Origin: an uncultured Chryseobacterium sp. | Lineage (GTDB): Bacteria; Bacteroidota; Bacteroidia; Flavobacteriales; Weeksellaceae | Reading direction: 5' to 3' | DNA length: 47,914 nt | NCBI GenBank assembly: GCA_913774355.1 | Contig: CAJYGB010000021.1 | Location: forward strand, 1-47,914 | Shown here: in pieces, positions 42,970 through 47,914 of the stretch | Layout: the number at the start of each line of letters is the position of its first letter | Position numbering within the stretch: position 1 is the stretch's first letter | Position numbers and translations under genes: made by a program | The notes under the pieces: model-generated | Database searches by the model: none | What the model saw: only the letters and a program-made list of their open reading frames with translations | What the model was told of the DNA's origin: nothing

Positions 42970-44049
42970 TTATTTTTTTAATTTTTTAAACTGGAAATAA
43001 GAGAACCTGATATTCTTCTCTAAGTTATTAATAATCCGCTGATGATGGAGAAAAAATCCTGCCGCAAGACCGAGCAGGCTTCCGATAATGGTATCGATCA
43101 GACGGGCCTGCATCAGGATTTCGACGTTGTGATGGGCATCACTTGCCGTTTCCGCCAGCAGGATCGTCAGCGGTGTAATAAAGATAACGGCCAGACCATA
43201 GTTCCGAACTACCAAAAATTCAATGATAAACTGCAATACCGTAATGGTAATGATCATGGTTATTTTATCGGGATTGAATAAGAGCATGAGCCATACCAGA
43301 CCGATTCCTATAAAAGTCCCAAGGATCCGATGCATATTCCGCTGCCGGACGTGTTCAAAATTTCGCCCCTGGATAATGGCAACGGTGGCAATCGAAATCC
43401 AGTAGGTATTTTTAAATGCCAGAAGATGGCCGATGATCAGGGTCATGGCCATAAAAAATCCGATGATCGTGCTTTCGACGAATTTGGTATACCTTCTTTT
43501 ATTGAAAGTTCTTCTCGGGACCGTCACCACTTCGCTTTTTTCAACAAAGACCGAGTACAGGAAGGCCAGTGAGCATGACAAAACAGCGCCCATGGCCACA
43601 AGTCCGACCCTTGCAGGGATCAGTTCCGGGTCAAACGGATACGTGCCTGCCATCGCCGCAACCATGATAAAGAAAAAATTGCCGGGGGGCGGAATTTTAA
43701 AATAGGATGAAATAAAATGCGCCAGAAAAGAAATAACGGCGACCGCCAAAGAAGCAAAATAGATATTAAACCCGAAAAATGAACTCACCGCAAAGGAAAA
43801 TATGATCCCTACTGCACAAACCGCCAGGTGGATCATCCGCTGAGCCATCGGGGCCGAAGTGAAATACAGGATCGTTAATGCTCCTAAACTCGCGAGTGCC
43901 CCGTAATTGGGCTTACCGGTAAAATAGCCGATAAACAGACAGCTGCCGATGCACAGTGCGGCGAGAAAGGGAAAATGCCATTTCCTTTCCGTTTCCTTGA
44001 TTTCCAGCAGGTACTGAAACTGGTGATGCAAGGGATTTCTTACTTTCAT
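42970..44049 (-). CDS. FUSC-family membrane protein
   Basis: The 359-aa protein has an N-terminal set of about six hydrophobic helices and a second set after a short cytoplasmic stretch with KSEVVTVPRRTFNKRRYTKF. The signature GRNFEHVRQRNMHRILGTFIGIGLVWL is typical of the fusaric acid resistance/aromatic acid exporter family. It is likely an inner-membrane efflux component, with unknown substrate. Its ATG lies directly against the MazG stop (no gap), indicating an operon. Confidence 0.88.
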   Translation of the reverse strand: MKVRNPLHHQFQYLLEIKETERKWHFPFLAALCIGSCLFIGYFTGKPNYGALASLGALTILYFTSAPMAQRMIHLAVCAVGIIFSFAVSSFFGFNIYFASLAVAVISFLAHFISSYFKIPPPGNFFFIMVAAMAGTYPFDPELIPARVGLVAMGAVLSCSLAFLYSVFVEKSEVVTVPRRTFNKRRYTKFVESTIIGFFMAMTLIIGHLLAFKNTYWISIATVAIIQGRNFEHVRQRNMHRILGTFIGIGLVWLMLLFNPDKITMIITITVLQFIIEFLVVRNYGLAVIFITPLTILLAETASDAHHNVEILMQARLIDTIIGSLLGLAAGFFLHHQRIINNLEKNIRFSYFQFKKLKK

Positions 44050-44817
44050 TTACTGCAGGCGTTTGGCTTTTTCCCAGAGGACATCCATTTCTTCCAGAGA
44101 CAGGTCGGCGAGGTTAATCCCCTGCTCCGAAGCCAGCTGTTCCATTTTCTGAAATCTGGAAATGAATTTAAGATTGGTGCGCTCCAATGCCGAATCCGGA
44201 TTGATTCCTGAAATCCGTGCATAGTTGATCAGTGAGAAAAACACATCCCCAAATTCCTGTTCTTTTTTATTGGGGTCTGTTTCTGCATGAAACTCCTGTA
44301 TTTCTTCATCTACCTTTTTCCAGGCATCTTCCGCATCGTGAAACTCGAATCCGATCCCTTTTACCTTATCCTGGATCCGGTAGGCTTTTACCATACTCGG
44401 CAGGCTTTTGGGAACGCCGCCCAGGATGGATTTGTTGCCTTCTTTCAGCTTCAGCTTTTCCCAGTTCTGCTTTACTTCTTCCTCATCCGTCACTTCGGTA
44501 TCTCCGTAAATGTGGGGATGGCGGAAGATCAGCTTTTCATTTAGGGAATTGATGACATCGGCGATATCAAAGCTTTCTTTTTCAGAACCGATTTTGGCGT
44601 AGAACACCAGGTGCAGCAAAACATCACCGAGTTCTTTTTTTATTTCCTGAAGGTCATTCTGCAGAATCGCATCCGAGAGCTCATAGGTTTCTTCCAGGGT
44701 AAGATGGCGAAGGGATTCCAATGTCTGTTTTTGATCCCACGGGCATTTTGCGCGCAGATCGTCCATAATATCCAGTAATCTTCCGAAAGCTTCCAGCTTT
44801 TCCTGTTTGGTATTCAT
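44050..44817 (-). CDS. mazG: Nucleoside triphosphate pyrophosphohydrolase
   Basis: The 255-aa protein has two MazG domains. The first has LRAKCPWDQKQTLESLRHLT and the metal sites EETYELSDAI and KELGDVLLHLVFYAKI. The second has KVDEEIQEFHAE and KEQEFGDVFFSLINYA. It hydrolyses nucleoside triphosphates to monophosphates and pyrophosphate, and may limit damaged nucleotides or (p)ppGpp signalling. I start at the ATG at 44817 (MNTKQEKLEAF). An in-frame ATG at 44838 lies at the expected transcription start below the -7 box, so it is unlikely to be used. Confidence 0.93.
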   Translation of the reverse strand: MNTKQEKLEAFGRLLDIMDDLRAKCPWDQKQTLESLRHLTLEETYELSDAILQNDLQEIKKELGDVLLHLVFYAKIGSEKESFDIADVINSLNEKLIFRHPHIYGDTEVTDEEEVKQNWEKLKLKEGNKSILGGVPKSLPSMVKAYRIQDKVKGIGFEFHDAEDAWKKVDEEIQEFHAETDPNKKEQEFGDVFFSLINYARISGINPDSALERTNLKFISRFQKMEQLASEQGINLADLSLEEMDVLWEKAKRLQ

Positions 44818-44839
44818 AGTTTGAAAATTCAAAGTCATA

Positions 44840-44847
44840 CAAATTTA
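44840..44847 (-). promoter_or_regulatory. -7 box of mazG
   Basis: On the minus strand, TAAATTTG matches TAnnTTTG exactly, ending 22 bases before the ATG at 44817. It supports the shorter mazG start. Confidence 0.5.
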
Positions 44848-45516
44848 AGGTAAATATTCTGTTATGCTCTTTTGTCCCGAAACAAAAAGAACGAAAAGAT
44901 CAAACTAAAAAAGTACCCTTAAATTGCCATGAAGTATTCTGATCATGGAAGTTTCCAACGCAGGTAAAAAATCTGCTGTCTAAGGAAACAAAATTCATTT
45001 TACAAAAAAACATCTATGATAATCAACAATTTATATTACTTTCAATTATTTTAACGAAGAAAATAGTGAATCTGGTTTCTTCAGACTATCCTTTTTTTAT
45101 CCTTTTTTCTCGGAATCCTGTTCCAAAACTATACTTATTTTTTTGTGGTATCAGACTTATAATTCATTCATTTGCGTAAAAATATTTTACCTGAATGATC
45201 ATCTTAGATTCAAAGTTTTGGAGAGCGGTACGCATATGTTTAAAAAACAAAATCCCTCTGAAATTACAAGATATCAAATCTGTTATGGACACCATACATT
45301 GAACTGTACAACCTAAGCCTGCATGATAAGAAGATTCTGAAAACACGAAGCAGCCTGCAGAAATTAAATAAGAATAATTGAGCCGATATTCCCCCATCAA
45401 TAAGCCTTTTATTTTTCATCAATACCCTAAAACAATCAACAGCCAGGCTTAGGTTTTTCATGACAGGCAAGAGAAAATAGAAATGTAGAAATTTTTAAAC
45501 AAGATAAAATTAGAAC
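44848..45516. other. Intergenic region without a convincing gene
   Basis: Nearly 670 bases separate mazG from the stalk-protein gene. A weak hairpin TTTTGT-cccgaa-ACAAAA lies at 44870-44887. Two short minus-strand frames (45164-45400, 45264-45470) overlap each other, have no signal, motif or start context, and look accidental. The region just before 45517 is A/T-rich and must hold that gene's promoter, but no exact TAnnTTTG was found. Confidence 0.5.
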
Positions 45517-46962
45517 ATGAATAGAAAATTACACGTAATGGGAATATTTTTATTCTCCATTTCATGGGCAAATGCTCAGGTCGGCATCAACACCCAATCT
45601 CCTACAGCTGCCTTACACGTGGTAAGCAAAGGAAATGCGGTTACCACCCAAGCCCTGAAAGTGCATAATTCTGACGGAACCAATCTTCTGACGATTAATG
45701 ATGACGGTACGGTTACCGGTTCTGCCGTTTCCAATCTCGGCGGAACGGGCAGCGGAACAAACGGTAAAAATGCACTGGTAAAGACCACCCCCGAAGCAGC
45801 CGGAGCCAATTGCAGCACCGGAGGGATCAAAATAGAAAGCGGGCTGGATAACAACAACAACGGAACTTTAGAAGTTTCTGAAATTACCGATACCAAATAT
45901 ATCTGCAACGGAGCAGCAGGCGCAGCGGGATCAGATGGAAAATCCGTTTTAAACGGAACGGTAAATCCATCATCTTCCACAGGAAATAATGGCGATTTTT
46001 ACATTAATACAGCTACGAATTTCTTATTCGGTCCAAAAGCGGGAGGCAACTGGCCGGCAGGGGTTTCTCTTGTAGGTCCTGCAGGAGCTACCGGTGCTAC
46101 GGGACCTGCAGGCATCGGATATGGCGGAACCTCCGCTTCAGCAAAAACCATTAGCTTAGGCAGCAAAACGTTTGCAGTACCGGCAGGGCTGGCATATATC
46201 CCCGGCCAGCGTATCCGTTTTGTAGATCCCACCAATGCTGTGAATTTCCTGGAAGGAACGATTACGTCTTACAGCTCAACAAGCATGGTGGTGAACATCG
46301 ACAATAATGGCGGTTCAGGCACGATAGCAAACTGGAACCTTACCGTAGGCGGAAACTTAGGATCGGCAGGAGTTGGCGTACCGACAGGAGGAACAACCGG
46401 GCAGGTATTGGCAAAAGTGGATGGAACCAACTATAATACACAATGGGTGACGCCAAGTGGGGCAGCAAGCGTTTATCCAAATATTGAATTAGATATTAGA
46501 AACAATGTTTCTCAATCTATTACGACTTTAGGAAACGGAACTTCTTCAAATTTGATTACTTTCTCTGGTAGTAATTCAGCAAATGCCTCTTTAACAGGAG
46601 GAAATACATGGAACGGAACAACCTTTACGGTAGGTTCAAACAGTGCTGGATGGTATCAAATAAATGTACAAATAATTGGAACACAAACTGATGGAGTAAG
46701 CTCAAGTAATATTGGAATACCTTTTTATATGGATTTAAATAATACTGTTGGAAGTACAATGTCTAGCGCTATATTATATCGTTCAAATTATTCTTCAAAC
46801 ACTAATTCTTCTCATTTAAAAAACAACAATACGATAACCACTTTATTGTATTTATCCGCTGGTAATACATTGAGTTTTTATGGTTTTAGTGCGAGTAATA
46901 CAGTAGCAGGTAATACAAGCAATAATGGCAGCACGTACTTGAATATTGTGAGGATTAAATAA
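45517..46962 (+). CDS. Secreted collagen-like stalk protein with exchanged C-terminal tip
   Basis: The 481-aa protein has a signal peptide (about 1-21, ending WANAQ) and a short VGINTQSPTAALHV start typical of Bacteroidetes surface proteins. A Cys-containing domain, CSTGGIKIESGLDNNNNG...ICNGAAG, follows at about 85-130. A collagen-like Gly-X-Y run, GPAGATGATGPAG, lies near residue 190. After GGTTGQVLAKVDGTNYNTQW (about 291-310), the C-terminal part (about 318-481) is a beta-rich, Ser/Asn-rich globule like a tail-fibre or C1q/TNF-type tip. At about base 46465 the DNA changes from GC-moderate to clearly AT-rich, so the tip was probably swapped in. The role is probably adhesion or display. Confidence 0.7.
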   Translation: MNRKLHVMGIFLFSISWANAQVGINTQSPTAALHVVSKGNAVTTQALKVHNSDGTNLLTINDDGTVTGSAVSNLGGTGSGTNGKNALVKTTPEAAGANCSTGGIKIESGLDNNNNGTLEVSEITDTKYICNGAAGAAGSDGKSVLNGTVNPSSSTGNNGDFYINTATNFLFGPKAGGNWPAGVSLVGPAGATGATGPAGIGYGGTSASAKTISLGSKTFAVPAGLAYIPGQRIRFVDPTNAVNFLEGTITSYSSTSMVVNIDNNGGSGTIANWNLTVGGNLGSAGVGVPTGGTTGQVLAKVDGTNYNTQWVTPSGAASVYPNIELDIRNNVSQSITTLGNGTSSNLITFSGSNSANASLTGGNTWNGTTFTVGSNSAGWYQINVQIIGTQTDGVSSSNIGIPFYMDLNNTVGSTMSSAILYRSNYSSNTNSSHLKNNNTITTLLYLSAGNTLSFYGFSASNTVAGNTSNNGSTYLNIVRIK

Positions 46963-47040
46963 AAAAATTGAAATAAAAAACGAGGCGAAATCCTGAAAAG
47001 CCTATAATTAAAAGAGTAAAAATTCATAAAATATTGTTAT

Positions 47041-47559
47041 ATGTTAGAAATTAATACCCTGCTTTTTCATATTACCAGAAATGAAAATGCAAATTTAATT
47101 GAAGTTGGTGGAATACAACTTCAAGTTGGAAATGTAAATGCATATGGAAGAGGTTTCTATACGGTAGAAAACTTAGCAAATGTATTTCAGTGGAATCATG
47201 CAGATAATGCTGAAGACTTTTTGAATAATTATTCAGTTATTTTTAGTAGAGTAACTATAGAGACAGAAATTGATCTTGTAGCTCCGGTATTAGCTATTGA
47301 TGGACCTTATGGACCGGATGTCCTTCCATTAAGAAGAGGCGGTGATTTAGTATGGAGAAATTTCAATGGTACTATCCAAGGATCCCAAGCTCAAAACATA
47401 GAAGTTATAGGAAACCTAACTGTAAATACAATTAATAATATAGCAAATAATTTTTTAATACCTCAACCTATTAATGTTAATGGTTTAATTTTAAATAATA
47501 TTGATCTAAATGCAATTCAAATTATAGCAAATATCAATGCTGTAATAGAAGATTTATAG
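47041..47559 (+). CDS. Possible ADP-ribosyltransferase-like protein
   Basis: In this 172-aa protein the N-terminal half reads LLFHITRNENANLIEVGGIQ, then AYGRGFYTVENLANVFQW. That is the order LxHxT ... GxGFYT ... seen at the NAD site of small ADP-ribosyltransferase-like families (DUF3990 and relatives). The catalytic glutamate cannot be picked with confidence. The C-terminal half is a strand-rich, Asn/Ile repeat (IEVIGNLTVNTINNIANNF). No signal peptide is seen. It is AT-rich, lies 78 bases after the stalk gene and is followed by a small broken gene, a possible toxin-immunity arrangement. Both the ART call and the toxin idea are tentative. Confidence 0.45.
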   Translation: MLEINTLLFHITRNENANLIEVGGIQLQVGNVNAYGRGFYTVENLANVFQWNHADNAEDFLNNYSVIFSRVTIETEIDLVAPVLAIDGPYGPDVLPLRRGGDLVWRNFNGTIQGSQAQNIEVIGNLTVNTINNIANNFLIPQPINVNGLILNNIDLNAIQIIANINAVIEDL

Positions 47560-47596
47560 AATAAATCTAATTTGCAATTTAAATTATAAATACGTT

Positions 47597-47761
47597 ATGG
47601 TAGCAATAAGAGGTTTTATAAATAAAAATGATCAAGCAGACTCTTTAGTTAAAGAGCAAAATGCACATTTAGATTCTTTATCAGAAATGGCTAATATTAA
47701 AGTAAATTTATTAAAGAAGCTGTTTGAGTTAAATTTTGACACTCTCCCCCAAAGTGTGTAA
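47597..47761 (+). pseudogene. Small gene truncated by an IS256-family element
   Basis: The frame starts MVAIRGFINKNDQADSLVKE and reads naturally to about residue 47 (KLFELNF). From 47738 it runs into the IS terminal repeat, which adds DTLPQSV and the stop TAA at 47759-47761. The last residues and stop are therefore IS-derived, and the original 3' end is lost or lies beyond the element. The surviving part is helical and charged with no known motif. It follows the ART-like gene by 37 bases and probably belonged to the same unit. Confidence 0.6.
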
Positions 47762-47914
47762 GTTAAAAAGTCAGGGCTTGGATTTTATAATCTGAGCCTT
47801 TCTTCAAAAATAAGCATAAATTGGTTGAGAACAATTCCCCAATTCTGAATCGGCATCGACCATTTTTTTGTGGCTTCTTTTAAAGCAAGGTAAACAGATT
47901 TCAAGACCGCATCA
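47738..47914 (-). mobile_element. IS256-family insertion sequence, right-hand end (continues beyond window)
   Basis: The element starts about 47738 with GACACTCTCCCCCAAAGTGT, its terminal inverted repeat. The transposase C-terminus is encoded just inside on the minus strand. It has interrupted a small coding frame to its left. The rest of the element lies outside the window, so the target duplication cannot be checked. A degenerate copy of the same end is at 830-894. Confidence 0.8.
47785..47914 (-). CDS. IS256-family (Mutator-type) transposase, C-terminal fragment
   Basis: The last 42 residues of a leftward frame are visible: [18 protein letters not shown], then [19 protein letters not shown] and LRL before a stop at 47785-47787. 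The block ATKKW..PI.NW...L.QF...FE.R is the conserved end of IS256-type DDE transposases. The start is beyond the right edge of the window, so I cannot tell whether the gene is intact. Confidence 0.85.
   Translation of the reverse strand, partial: DAVLKSVYLALKEATKKWSMPIQNWGIVLNQFMLIFEERLRL

Noticed and set aside
44818..44838. Longer mazG start at the ATG at 44838
   Set aside because: It lies at the predicted transcription start just below the -7 box at 44840-44847; the ATG at 44817 fits other MazG proteins.
45164..45470. Two short minus-strand frames
   Set aside because: They overlap each other, lack start context and motifs, and their composition is that of spacer DNA.

Overview
The window looks like a chromosomal segment of a Flavobacteriia member, most likely Chryseobacterium or a close Weeksellaceae relative. 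The evidence is a GLPGLI-family protein, a secreted nuclease with a type IX secretion (T9SS) sorting tail, a double-glycine bacteriocin-like peptide of the kind common in Chryseobacterium, repeated matches to the Bacteroidetes -7 promoter box (TAnnTTTG), no encoded CCA on the tRNA, and a 14-subunit complex I operon with a short NuoG. Housekeeping genes have moderate GC; several blocks are sharply AT-rich and look acquired.

Layout. 1-404: end of a GLPGLI gene. 405-6180: an AT-rich defence island ending at a tRNA with anticodon CAT. It holds a leftward operon encoding a 42-aa basic protein, an unrecognised 425-aa protein, a CD-NTase, a stand-alone E2-like protein and a four-helix membrane effector (a minimal E2-only CBASS). 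A promoter-palindrome-terminator unit that may be a small RNA diverges from it, followed by a 119-aa unknown and gene debris. 6317-16966: core genes (mce, rbfA, a LolC/E-like permease, a secreted endonuclease I, aroE, a DUF349 protein, ribD, a bacteriocin-like peptide, a YigZ/IMPACT protein, a zinc membrane peptidase, a GNAT protein). 17006-33413: a small membrane protein and then nuoA-N.

The most striking feature is in the nuo operon. An AT-rich two-gene cassette (SMC/OLD-type ATPase plus DUF3226-like Toprim protein, 20746-22523) sits between nuoE and nuoF with operon-style spacing at all three junctions. It looks like an anti-phage module of the general ATPase plus Toprim type (OLD/Gabija/PARIS-like logic) using the complex I promoter. 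A signal-peptide-bearing outer-membrane protein also lies between nuoF and nuoG.

33668-44817: a GAF-like protein, an HD-Pycsar-type membrane effector fusion divergent from a 1238-aa phosphoesterase/kinase-like/beta-barrel fusion, long intergenic repeats, a lipoprotein, a FUSC transporter and MazG. 45517-47914: a second accessory edge with a mosaic collagen-like stalk protein, a possible ADP-ribosyltransferase-like protein, a small gene cut by an IS256-family element, and the end of that element. A degenerate copy of the same IS end lies at 830-894, beside the CBASS operon, so related IS ends occur at both accessory edges of the window.

All functional calls come from reading motifs by eye; no database search was run.
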